A DNA stretch of 64,000 bases. Source: Liquorilactobacillus hordei DSM 19519. GTDB lineage: Bacteria > Bacillota > Bacilli > Lactobacillales > Lactobacillaceae. The stretch's first letter is position 1, and every line of letters begins with the position of its first letter. This document shows, one piece after another, positions 18,257 through 26,049 of this stretch. Location of the stretch: positions 992,001 to 1,056,000 of the forward strand of contig NZ_CP049303.1 in NCBI RefSeq assembly GCF_019443985.1, given 5' to 3'. A model generated the notes under the pieces. It was not told where the DNA came from. It saw only the letters and a list, made by a program, of their open reading frames with translations, and ran no database searches. The position numbers and the translations under genes were made by a program.

Positions 18257-19495
18257 ATGCATGCAGAAATAATTGCAGTAGGTACAGAAATTCTTTTAGG
18301 TCAGATTGTTAATACTAATGCTACCTTTGTTGCAAAAAGATTGGCAGACATGGGAATAGATGTTTATTTTGAGTCCGTAGTTGGTGACAATGAAGAGCGT
18401 CTTTTGAGTGAAATTAAGAGAGCTGATTCCAGAAGTGATCTTATAATCCTTATAGGGGGACTTGGACCAACAAAAGATGACTTGACAAAGCAGACAGTTG
18501 CAAAATTTTTAGGAAAAATCCTTGTTGAAGATGCAGTGGCAATGGAAAAGATTAATCGTTATTATGCTGAGACAGGAAAAGTGATGACTGAAAACAACAA
18601 AATTCAGGCACTTTATATTCAAGATTCTATTGCTCTAAAAAATGAAACTGGATTTGCAGTTGGAAATTATTTTAAAAATGAAAATGGTACAGATTTCTTA
18701 TTATTACCAGGACCTCCTAGTGAAATGAAACCAATGTTTAGTCATCAAGCACAACCGCGATTGCAGGAAACTTATTTTAATGATCATCGCTTATTTTCTA
18801 GGGTACTCCGCTTTTTTGGAATAGGTGAGTCAATGTTGGTTACTAAATTAGCTGATTTGATAGACGAGCAAACTAATCCAACAATTGCTCCTTATGCAAA
18901 AACTAGCGAAGTTACTCTAAGAATCACAGCAAGTAGTAAAACAGAAACTGAAGCTATAAAAATGTTGAATAAAATGGAGAATGAAATAAATAGCCGTGTT
19001 GGCGAATTTATGTATGGCTATGGCGACGATAATAGCTTAGTTGCAGTAGTAGTTGATCAGCTGAAAAGTAAAGGTTTAACCATTTCAGCCGCAGAAAGTC
19101 TCACTGCGGGTAAGTTCCAATCAACATTGGGAAGTGTTCCAGGTGTGTCTAGCGTCTTTTATGGTGGAGTGGTTACTTATTCAAATCAGGCTAAAGAACA
19201 ATTATTAGGTGTTTCTCATGAGACATTAAAAAATGAGGGAGCTGTTAGTGAACAAACAGCAAAAGAAATGGCAAATTCAGTGAGAGAGAAGCTAGGAACT
19301 GATGTTGGAATTTCCTTTACCGGAGTTGCAGGACCCGCAGAGTTGGAAGGGCAACCTGTTGGAACCGTTTGGATCGGTTTAGCGATAAAGGGACAAAAGA
19401 CAATTGCAAAACTTTATCATTTCTCAAGTAATCGTTATTTTATAAGAGAAAGGGCAGCTTTAGCAGGGTTAGATTATATAAGACGTTCGCTTTAG
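18257..19495 (+). CDS. cinA: CinA family protein (competence/damage-inducible; nicotinamide-nucleotide amidase type)
   Basis: A 412-residue two-domain protein. The N-terminal MoCF/COG1058 domain (about 1-170) has [15 protein letters not shown] and [10 protein letters not shown]; the C-terminal CinA domain (about 255-412) has [14 protein letters not shown] and [11 protein letters not shown]. Family members act as NMN deamidase and ADP-ribose pyrophosphatase; in streptococci cinA is expressed with recA in competence. It sits directly before recA, but the recA SOS box and promoter lie after its stop codon, so they can be expressed separately. Confidence 0.94.
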   Translation: MHAEIIAVGTEILLGQIVNTNATFVAKRLADMGIDVYFESVVGDNEERLLSEIKRADSRSDLIILIGGLGPTKDDLTKQTVAKFLGKILVEDAVAMEKINRYYAETGKVMTENNKIQALYIQDSIALKNETGFAVGNYFKNENGTDFLLLPGPPSEMKPMFSHQAQPRLQETYFNDHRLFSRVLRFFGIGESMLVTKLADLIDEQTNPTIAPYAKTSEVTLRITASSKTETEAIKMLNKMENEINSRVGEFMYGYGDDNSLVAVVVDQLKSKGLTISAAESLTAGKFQSTLGSVPGVSSVFYGGVVTYSNQAKEQLLGVSHETLKNEGAVSEQTAKEMANSVREKLGTDVGISFTGVAGPAELEGQPVGTVWIGLAIKGQKTIAKLYHFSSNRYFIRERAALAGLDYIRRSL

Positions 19496-19498
19496 AAT

Positions 19499-19512
19499 CG
19501 AACTTTTGTTCG
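19499..19512. promoter_or_regulatory. LexA (SOS) box upstream of recA
   Basis: CGAACTTTTGTTCG matches the Gram-positive LexA consensus CGAAC-N4-GTTCG exactly. It lies 9 bases upstream of the recA -35 element. Confidence 0.9.
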
Positions 19513-19520
19513 TTTTTTCC

Positions 19521-19549
19521 TTGCTTTTTTTTGGATTAATCTGTATTAT
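19521..19549 (+). promoter_or_regulatory. recA promoter
   Basis: TTGCTT, 17-base spacer, TATTAT. The recA TTG start is about 47 bases further on. Confidence 0.8.
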
Positions 19550-19595
19550 AAGACTGTTAAGATTTGTTTATACGGGATTATTAGGAGGAATAAAT

Positions 19596-20642
19596 TTGGC
19601 TGATGAACGACAGGCGGCACTTGATGCTGCATTGAAAAAGATAGAGAAAAACTTTGGTAAAGGTTCAATAATGCGTATGGGTGAAAAGGCCGACACGCAA
19701 ATTTCAACAGTTTCAAGTGGTTCACTTGCGCTTGATGAAGCACTTGGTGTCGGCGGATATCCTCGAGGGAGAATCGTTGAGGTGTATGGGCCAGAGAGTT
19801 CAGGTAAGACAACAGTCGCATTACATGCTGTTGCTGAGGTTCAAAGTAATGGTGGTGTTGCAGCTTATATTGATGCCGAGAATGCATTAGACCCAGCTTA
19901 TGCAACGAAATTAGGGGTTAACATTGATGATTTACTCCTTTCTCAACCAGATACAGGTGAGCAAGGATTAGAAATTGCAGATGCACTTGTTTCTTCCGGA
20001 GCAATTGATATTGTAGTGATTGATTCTGTTGCTGCATTGGTCCCTCGTGCCGAAATTGAAGGTGAAATGGGTGATGCACATGTTGGTCTACAAGCAAGAT
20101 TGATGTCGCAAGCTCTACGTAAACTATCTGGAACTATTAATAAAACAAAAACCATTGCTATTTTTATTAATCAAATACGTGAAAAAGTTGGAGTTATGTT
20201 TGGTAACCCTGAAACAACACCAGGTGGACGTGCCCTTAAGTTTTATTCAACTGTGCGTTTAGAAGTTAGAAGAGCTGAGCAGATAAAAGATGGAACTGAC
20301 ATTATAGGTAACAGAGTAAAAATAAAAGTTGTAAAAAATAAAGTTGCCCCTCCATTTAAGCGGGCAGAAGTTGACATCATGTATGGCGAAGGAATTTCAA
20401 AAACAGGTGAGCTTGTTGACATGGCAGTTGAAAAGGATATTGTTAAGAAAAGTGGTTCTTGGTATTCGTATGGTGAAGATCGAATAGGACAAGGTAGAGA
20501 AAATGCCAAACAATACTTAGCAGATAATCCAGAAACAATGCACGAAATCATGTTGAAAGTAAGACAAGCTTATGGAATTGCAGATGAGAGTGAAGTCGCT
20601 GAAGTTTCGACAGATTTACCTTTGGATGAATTAGATAAATAA
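19596..20642 (+). CDS. recA: Recombinase RecA
   Basis: A 348-residue recombinase. The Walker A motif is GPESSGKTT (65-73); the L1/L2 region includes [20 protein letters not shown]. RecA coats single-stranded DNA for strand exchange and stimulates LexA self-cleavage. The start is TTG at 19596, with AGGAGG 7 bases upstream and the standard [21 protein letters not shown]-terminus. The frame is open farther upstream to 19506, but that reading covers the promoter and is not used. Control by LexA is indicated by the SOS box at 19499-19512. Confidence 0.98.
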   Translation: MADERQAALDAALKKIEKNFGKGSIMRMGEKADTQISTVSSGSLALDEALGVGGYPRGRIVEVYGPESSGKTTVALHAVAEVQSNGGVAAYIDAENALDPAYATKLGVNIDDLLLSQPDTGEQGLEIADALVSSGAIDIVVIDSVAALVPRAEIEGEMGDAHVGLQARLMSQALRKLSGTINKTKTIAIFINQIREKVGVMFGNPETTPGGRALKFYSTVRLEVRRAEQIKDGTDIIGNRVKIKVVKNKVAPPFKRAEVDIMYGEGISKTGELVDMAVEKDIVKKSGSWYSYGEDRIGQGRENAKQYLADNPETMHEIMLKVRQAYGIADESEVAEVSTDLPLDELDK

Positions 20643-20667
20643 TAAACTAAAAATAAGTATCATAAGA

Positions 20668-20723
20668 AGAGAAGCTAATGAATTATTCAGTTTTGGATGA
20701 ATAAAGTGTTAGTTCTCTTTTTT
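20668..20723 (+). terminator. Terminator after recA
   Basis: AGAGAA-(G)CTAA pairs with TTAGTTCTCT, with an inner TTATTCA/TGAATAA stem, followed by a T-run. Confidence 0.8.
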
Positions 20724-20750
20724 GCGTAGTTATATGCAAAGCAATAGTCA

Positions 20751-20786
20751 TTATATTAAATAAATATATATTCTTATTTAATATAA
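20751..20786. promoter_or_regulatory. Long inverted repeat upstream of the Crp/Fnr gene
   Basis: TTATATTAAATAA and TTATTTAATATAA are perfect 13-bp arms around a 10-base spacer. The repeat is 31 bases upstream of the start codon and overlaps where a promoter must lie, so it could be an autoregulatory operator. Confidence 0.55.
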
Positions 20787-20817
20787 TGGAATATAATTTA
20801 TATAAAGGGGGAGTAAT

Positions 20818-21531
20818 ATGGAAAGCCAAGGGATTTTACAGCGAGATAATTTTGGTTTAGTACTTTGCGAGCTAAAGAAAAAAGAATTATTTTCTTTAGT
20901 TGAAGAAGCGAGGTTACTTCCAATTGTGCAAAAAGCGGTTGTATTACAATATAAACGCGGTGAGAGATTGTTATTTAATAGTAATAATGATCAAAAAGTC
21001 TTTTTATTAACTCAAGGAATAGTCAACATAGATGTATATAGTTGTAATGGCGAGGCAGTAGGATCATTTTTTCTGGGGAAAAATGAATTTTTACCGTTTT
21101 CCATGATTTTAAAAAGTACTTTAAAGAATTTTAATATGTGTGCCTGTACGGATATAACGATTGTAGCGATGACAAAAACTACTTTTGAGAAATTAATTTA
21201 CAATGATACTACGATAGAGCAATTTTTGGATGGTCAAAAAAGTAATATTATTGCTAATTTTTTGAAATGTAATATGATAAATTCATACGTTCAACCACAG
21301 ATGAGAGTCAGTTTAATGCTACATCATATGAGTGAAAAATTTGGTACAGTAGATGAATCTTTTGAGTACATGATTCCTAAATGGTTAACGCAGTCGATAC
21401 TTGCCAGACTTGCAGGAACTACAAGGGAAACTGTTGGAAAAACATATAGAATGTTGCGAAATGAAGGATCATTAGTTGGAACGGAGAGACTTACTCGTTC
21501 TTTTTCTCAGAAGTATAAAGAATATTTATAA
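20818..21531 (+). CDS. Crp/Fnr-family transcriptional regulator
   Basis: A 237-residue protein with an N-terminal cyclic-nucleotide-type beta-barrel (about 35-130: VFLLTQGIVNIDVYS, VGSFFLGKNEFLPFSMIL) and a C-terminal winged helix (about 165-237: LTQSILARLAGTTRETVGKTYRML). No four-cysteine iron-sulfur cluster motif is visible, so it is not a classical Fnr. The ArcR-type Crp proteins beside argR in other lactic acid bacteria control arginine deiminase genes, and the next gene here is argR, but no arc genes are in the window. The effector is unknown. Confidence 0.85.
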   Translation: MESQGILQRDNFGLVLCELKKKELFSLVEEARLLPIVQKAVVLQYKRGERLLFNSNNDQKVFLLTQGIVNIDVYSCNGEAVGSFFLGKNEFLPFSMILKSTLKNFNMCACTDITIVAMTKTTFEKLIYNDTTIEQFLDGQKSNIIANFLKCNMINSYVQPQMRVSLMLHHMSEKFGTVDESFEYMIPKWLTQSILARLAGTTRETVGKTYRMLRNEGSLVGTERLTRSFSQKYKEYL

Positions 21532-21605
21532 TTTTGTTTAAGATTCGAAGACCTACTCTTTTTTTGCTATAATGAAGGCAAAATGAATTTATGAGGTTGA
21601 TTAAT

Positions 21606-22070
21606 ATGAAAAAAGAAGTTAGACAAGCTAAAATTGAACAATTAATCACGCAAAATGACATCGGAACTCAAGAGGAACTAATGGAAGTTCTGGCTCATGA
21701 GGGAATCAAGGCGACACAAGCAACGATTTCGAGAGATATAAGAGAAATGAGAATTATCAAAGAACCAAATGGAAATGGACGTATTCGTTATACTATTTTC
21801 AAGGGAAGTTCCCCTTCCGAAGAGGAAAAAATGTATACCACAATTTCAGAGTCGGTGATAGATGTTACACGAGTACAAACTATGAATGTTGTACATACTT
21901 TGCCTAGAACAGCTAATGTTTTGTCTGCAATTATTGATGATTTAGAAAAAAAAGAAGTAGTCGGAACAATTGCTGGATATGATACTATTTTGGTCATTAG
22001 TAAAAACGATGAAGATGCTAAAAGTATGAATGATTTGTTTAATAAATATTTAAAAATTGGAAGATCATAA
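21606..22070 (+). CDS. argR: Arginine repressor family protein ArgR/AhrC, altered effector motif
   Basis: A 154-residue ArgR-family protein. The winged-helix domain (1-70) has the signature ATQATISRDIREM (36-48). The C-terminal hexamerisation/arginine domain (about 80-154) has LPRTANVLSAIIDDL and GTIAGYDTILVI. In classical ArgR the pocket motif is GTxAGDDT; here the first Asp is Tyr125, and a usual Gly in the LPGTAN segment is Arg101. This resembles the lactic acid bacteria pattern of two ArgR paralogues, one of which does not bind arginine itself. I start at ATG 21606, with GAGG upstream. Confidence 0.88.
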   Translation: MKKEVRQAKIEQLITQNDIGTQEELMEVLAHEGIKATQATISRDIREMRIIKEPNGNGRIRYTIFKGSSPSEEEKMYTTISESVIDVTRVQTMNVVHTLPRTANVLSAIIDDLEKKEVVGTIAGYDTILVISKNDEDAKSMNDLFNKYLKIGRS

Positions 22071-22125
22071 AAAGTGGATCAATTTTTAATTATTTTTAAC
22101 ACTTGTGTTTCAAAAATGAGCATTA

Positions 22126-22162
22126 TTTGCAAGTATGATAAAATTATGAAAATACTTGTAAA
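22126..22162. promoter_or_regulatory. Inverted repeat upstream of pbp1A
   Basis: TTTGCAAGTAT and ATACTTGTAAA pair at 10 of 11 positions, spaced by 15 bases including a -10-like TGATAAAAT. It could be an operator; the binder is unknown. Confidence 0.35.
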
Positions 22163-22179
22163 AGGATTGGATTAAAACA

Positions 22180-24300
22180 ATGGGAAATGATTCTTTTTTT
22201 AAAAATTTGTTGAGTAAAATAAGGTATTTTTCCAACAAATTGGGCAAATGGTTAATGAAGGAAATACGAAGATATCAGTTAATTCGCTGGTTAATTATAG
22301 TTTGTCTAACATTATTTTTAATAATGAGTATTTACTTGGTTTTTATTGCTAAAACTGCAAATGTGGGTAACTTGAAAGATGAATTACAACAAACAACGGA
22401 AATATATGATTATTCTGGAAATAAAGCTGGTTATTTATATTCCCAAAAAGGTACATGGAAAAATATAGATAACATTTCTCCAAACATAACTAATGCCGTT
22501 TTATCAACTGAAGATCGAAATTTTTATCATGAATATGGGTTTTCATTTAAAGGAATTGGGCGTGCAGCATTATTGCTGTTGAAAAATAAGATATTAGGTA
22601 GAAACTATATTAGTGGTGGCGGGAGTACACTTACACAACAATTAGTAAAAAATGCTTTTTTGTCACAAGAACAAACTTTTTCTCGTAAAGCAAAAGAGAT
22701 TTTTATTTCAATGCAAGTCGAGAATGAGTACAGCAAAAAAGAAATTTTAGAAATGTACTTAAATAGTGCATATTTTGGAAATGGCGTTTGGGGTGTGCAA
22801 GATGCTGCTGAGAAGTATTTTGGTGTGTCAGCGCAAGACGTTACTGTTGCACAGGCTGCTACTTTGGCAGGAATGCTTACCAATCCAACAAAGTATAATC
22901 CAATTGACCATTTAACAAATGCAACTTCTCGTCGAAATGTTGTTCTTGGATTGATGGCCGAGAATAGTAAAATTACACAGGAACAGGCAAACCAGTATAA
23001 AAAAACTGCAATGACAGTGCATGACAATTATGAATATGAATCTGGTTATAAATATCCATACTATTTCGATGCGGTTATCAATGAAGCAATTAGTAAATAT
23101 GGGTTGAGTGAAACTGAGATTATGAATGGTGGATATAAGATATACACGTCATTGAATCAAACATATCAAACGAAAATGCAAAATAGTTTTGCTAACTCAA
23201 CTCTTTTTCCATATAATGCTAGCGATGGGACTAAGGCACAAGGTGCTTCAATTGCGATTAACCCGAATAATGGAGGAGTACTGGCTCTTGTTGGTGGGAG
23301 AGAAGGATCTCACGTTTTTCGTGGATACAATAGGGCAACACAGCTTATTCGTTCACCTGGATCTACAATCAAACCCATTGCAGTATATGCTCCAGCATTA
23401 GAAGCTGGATATCACTATGATTCAATTTTAAAAGATAAGTTACGTTCTTATGGGACTAATAAGTATACACCACATAATATAGATAATGATTATGAGGGGA
23501 ATATTATGATGTACACAGCTCTTGCTGAAAGTAAGAATGCTGCGACAGTTTGGTTATTAAATAAGATAGGTGTTCAAAACGGATATAATATGGTAAAGAA
23601 ATTTGGTTTGGATGTCTCAAAGAGTGATGATAATTTAAGTATTGCTTTAGGAGGATTAACGAAAGGCGTGTCACCTTATCAAATGGCCGAAGCATATACA
23701 GCATTTGCTAATGGTGGTGTAAAAAGTTCACCGTATTTAATTACTAAGATAGTAGATGCTTCTGGTAAAACGATAGTGAATAATAAGGTATCTTCAAAAC
23801 GTTTAATTAGCAAGAAAAATGCGAATGAAATGACCAGTATGATGATTGATGTTTTTAATGATGGAACTGGAGTTAATGCTAAACCTTATGGTTATACAAT
23901 TGCTGGTAAAACAGGAACTACTAAAGCGGATTCTGGAACTGCTACAAGTGATAAAGATCATTGGTATATTGGATATACTCCAGATATTGTTGTGGCAACA
24001 TGGGTCGGTTTTGATTCATCAAAATATAGTCTTGATAATGAGGGAATTCGGGGTGGATCGGCATTATTTAAGAATGAGATGGAAAATATACTTCCTAATA
24101 CTGCGAAAACATCATTTACGGTTAAGAGTGCAGCTAAGAGGCTTGCAAACTCCAAGAACAGCAGCTCAGCTAATAGTATCTTGAATGGGCTTAAAGACGC
24201 AGGGGAAAGCGTTTCCAAATCTGCTAATAGTCTAAAAGAAAAAGCAAGTGGGTTATTTAGTGAAGGAAAAGAAAAAATTCAACAGTGGTTTGGAAATTAA
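22180..24300 (+). CDS. pbp1A: Class A penicillin-binding protein 1A
   Basis: A 706-residue bifunctional peptidoglycan synthase. It has a short cytosolic tail, one membrane helix (about 35-57), a GT51 glycosyltransferase domain with catalytic Glu111 in EDRNFYHEYGF and GGSTLTQQLVKN (147-158), and a transpeptidase domain with STIK (Ser395), SKN (451-453) and KTGT (577-580). The C-terminal 50 residues are Ser/Lys/Ala rich and helical with no known domain. The protein is on the outer face of the membrane. The RBS is weak (AAAGGA at a long distance). Confidence 0.95.
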   Translation: MGNDSFFKNLLSKIRYFSNKLGKWLMKEIRRYQLIRWLIIVCLTLFLIMSIYLVFIAKTANVGNLKDELQQTTEIYDYSGNKAGYLYSQKGTWKNIDNISPNITNAVLSTEDRNFYHEYGFSFKGIGRAALLLLKNKILGRNYISGGGSTLTQQLVKNAFLSQEQTFSRKAKEIFISMQVENEYSKKEILEMYLNSAYFGNGVWGVQDAAEKYFGVSAQDVTVAQAATLAGMLTNPTKYNPIDHLTNATSRRNVVLGLMAENSKITQEQANQYKKTAMTVHDNYEYESGYKYPYYFDAVINEAISKYGLSETEIMNGGYKIYTSLNQTYQTKMQNSFANSTLFPYNASDGTKAQGASIAINPNNGGVLALVGGREGSHVFRGYNRATQLIRSPGSTIKPIAVYAPALEAGYHYDSILKDKLRSYGTNKYTPHNIDNDYEGNIMMYTALAESKNAATVWLLNKIGVQNGYNMVKKFGLDVSKSDDNLSIALGGLTKGVSPYQMAEAYTAFANGGVKSSPYLITKIVDASGKTIVNNKVSSKRLISKKNANEMTSMMIDVFNDGTGVNAKPYGYTIAGKTGTTKADSGTATSDKDHWYIGYTPDIVVATWVGFDSSKYSLDNEGIRGGSALFKNEMENILPNTAKTSFTVKSAAKRLANSKNSSSANSILNGLKDAGESVSKSANSLKEKASGLFSEGKEKIQQWFGN

Positions 24301-24375
24301 CTTGTTAAAATATGGAGTTCTTGGGAACTAAAATGGTACAATTAGCTTGGTTATTATATAGAGGAGGCAATGGCG

Positions 24376-24714
24376 ATGATTAATATATATGATTCGGCAA
24401 ATCAGTTAGAACAAGATCTAAGAAATACCCCAGAATATAAGGATTTAAAAGTAGCATATGAGGCAGTTAAAGCCGACGAGAGTGCTTATCAACAATTTAA
24501 AGAATTCCAAAAAGCACAAATAGATTTTCAAGGTAAACAAGTTCAGGGAAATGTTGAAGAATCAGATCTTAATAATATTAAAGCATTGGGAGAACAGGTT
24601 GAAAAAATTGAAGTAATCATGAATTTGATGAACAAGGAAAGAACATTAGCGCAACTAATTGATGAAATCAATCAAATCATGTTTAAACCAGTGAGTGAAT
24701 TATATCAAAGCTGA
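24376..24714 (+). CDS. YlbF/YmcA (YheA) family protein
   Basis: A 112-residue all-helical, charged protein of the YlbF/YmcA family (DUF964). In Bacillus the YlbF-YmcA-YaaT complex acts with RNase Y in mRNA processing; other members such as YheA have no known role. It lies upstream of yhaO-yhaN-yhaM, as yheA does in related genomes. I use ATG 24376, 8 bases after GGAGG; an ATG at 24370 is too close to that site. No membrane segment or cysteine is present. Confidence 0.82.
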   Translation: MINIYDSANQLEQDLRNTPEYKDLKVAYEAVKADESAYQQFKEFQKAQIDFQGKQVQGNVEESDLNNIKALGEQVEKIEVIMNLMNKERTLAQLIDEINQIMFKPVSELYQS

Positions 24715-24766
24715 AGATTCTTCAAAAATTTTTGCTGGCTTTGCTAAATATGATCTATATGTAATC

Positions 24767-24813
24767 AAAAAGAGAGCTAGGACAAAATGTAATTTTTGAC
24801 CCAGCTCCTTTTT
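24767..24813 (+). terminator. Terminator before yhaO
   Basis: AAAAAGAGAGCTAGGACAAAA pairs imperfectly with TTTTGACCCAGCTCCTTTTT. It belongs to the dispersed hairpin family. Confidence 0.8.
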
Positions 24814-24840
24814 ACTTGTTTGAGATAAGAGGTAATTAAT

Positions 24841-26049
24841 ATGAAGTTTATTCATTGTGCTGATTTGCATCTTGGAAGTTCTTTTGAAGGATTAAGTGGA
24901 ATTAGTAAATCACAATTGAAAATTATAATAAATGCTGGAATAAATGCACTTACAAAAGTAGTTGAAGTAGCTATTGCTGAAAATGTTGATTTCATTTTAC
25001 TTGCAGGTGATGTCTTTGATGGTCATCAGATTAATCTAACTTTGCAATTTAAACTTAAAAATTTGTTTGAAAAATTACAAAAGCATGATATTTTTGTGTT
25101 TATGGCATTTGGAAATCATGATTTTCAGAATTTGGACAAGGTTAATTTTTATTTCCCGGAAAATGTTTATATTTTTCCTAATCAAGTAATAACAAAAAAA
25201 ATAATAACGAAAAATACAAATGAAGAAGTTGCTGTAACTGGATTTAGCTATGGGGAACGATGGGTAGAGAGTAAAATAGAAAATTATCCTCGACATCTTG
25301 ATGTAAAATGGCATCTTGGAATGTTGCATGGGGCTGTATTGGAGGATGATAGATTACAAAACTATGCACCATTTAGATTGAGTGAGTTACTCAGTAAAGA
25401 TTATGATTACTGGGCTTTAGGACATATCCATAATCGGCAAATGCTTAATAAGAAACCACCAATTATCTACGCTGGTTCACTTCAAGGGAGAAATAATAAA
25501 GAAGTTGGCTTAAAGGGCTTTTATATGATTAGAGAAATAGATGGACAGCTTTCTCCAGAATTTAGACCAATTGATGAACTTGAATGGATTAACATAGACA
25601 AGAAACCTTCAACAGGACAATCTTATGAGGATATAGAAAAAGAACTAATCTATGACATTGAGCATAAAATGAACAGTAATAACCAATTAACAGTAGTCAG
25701 TGTTAATCTGAAGGTAGAGGGAGAAAATACAGAATTATTGAAAAATATTCAAAATGACTATCTTTTGCGTACTTTAAGAAGGAACATAACTCAAAAGGCT
25801 TTTATTAGAAAAATAAATTATGATATAAGTACAGTGACTGAGTCTAATAAGCTGGATCAAGAAATTTTGAGTCAAGTTAAAAATGATGTTTTCAATAGAA
25901 AAACAATTGATAATTTACTAGGGAAGTTAAGAGAGCTTGAATTTATTGATGATCATTTTAATGATGAGGAGACAAACAAAGCAATTTTTGAAAAAGCAAA
26001 GTTAAATTTGATTGAGGATGTTGAAAGTTATGAAGATTTTAGAAGCTAA
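24841..26049 (+). CDS. yhaO: DNA repair exonuclease YhaO (SbcD-like metallophosphoesterase)
   Basis: A 402-residue calcineurin-type phosphoesterase. Metal-binding motifs are visible in order: DLHLGSSF, LAGDVFDG, AFGNHD, MLHG and ALGHIHNRQ. It is the nuclease subunit of a SbcCD/Mre11-Rad50-like pair, with YhaN as the ATPase. The C-terminal half (about 240-402) is helical, expected to contact the partner. It overlaps yhaN by 20 bases. Confidence 0.9.
   Translation: MKFIHCADLHLGSSFEGLSGISKSQLKIIINAGINALTKVVEVAIAENVDFILLAGDVFDGHQINLTLQFKLKNLFEKLQKHDIFVFMAFGNHDFQNLDKVNFYFPENVYIFPNQVITKKIITKNTNEEVAVTGFSYGERWVESKIENYPRHLDVKWHLGMLHGAVLEDDRLQNYAPFRLSELLSKDYDYWALGHIHNRQMLNKKPPIIYAGSLQGRNNKEVGLKGFYMIREIDGQLSPEFRPIDELEWINIDKKPSTGQSYEDIEKELIYDIEHKMNSNNQLTVVSVNLKVEGENTELLKNIQNDYLLRTLRRNITQKAFIRKINYDISTVTESNKLDQEILSQVKNDVFNRKTIDNLLGKLRELEFIDDHFNDEETNKAIFEKAKLNLIEDVESYEDFRS

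Noticed and set aside
19506..19595. N-terminal extension of recA
   Set aside because: It covers the SOS box and promoter; the RBS and the conserved start are at 19596.
22605..23027. Minus-strand frame opposite pbp1A
   Set aside because: Antisense shadow of the glycosyltransferase domain; no initiation signal.
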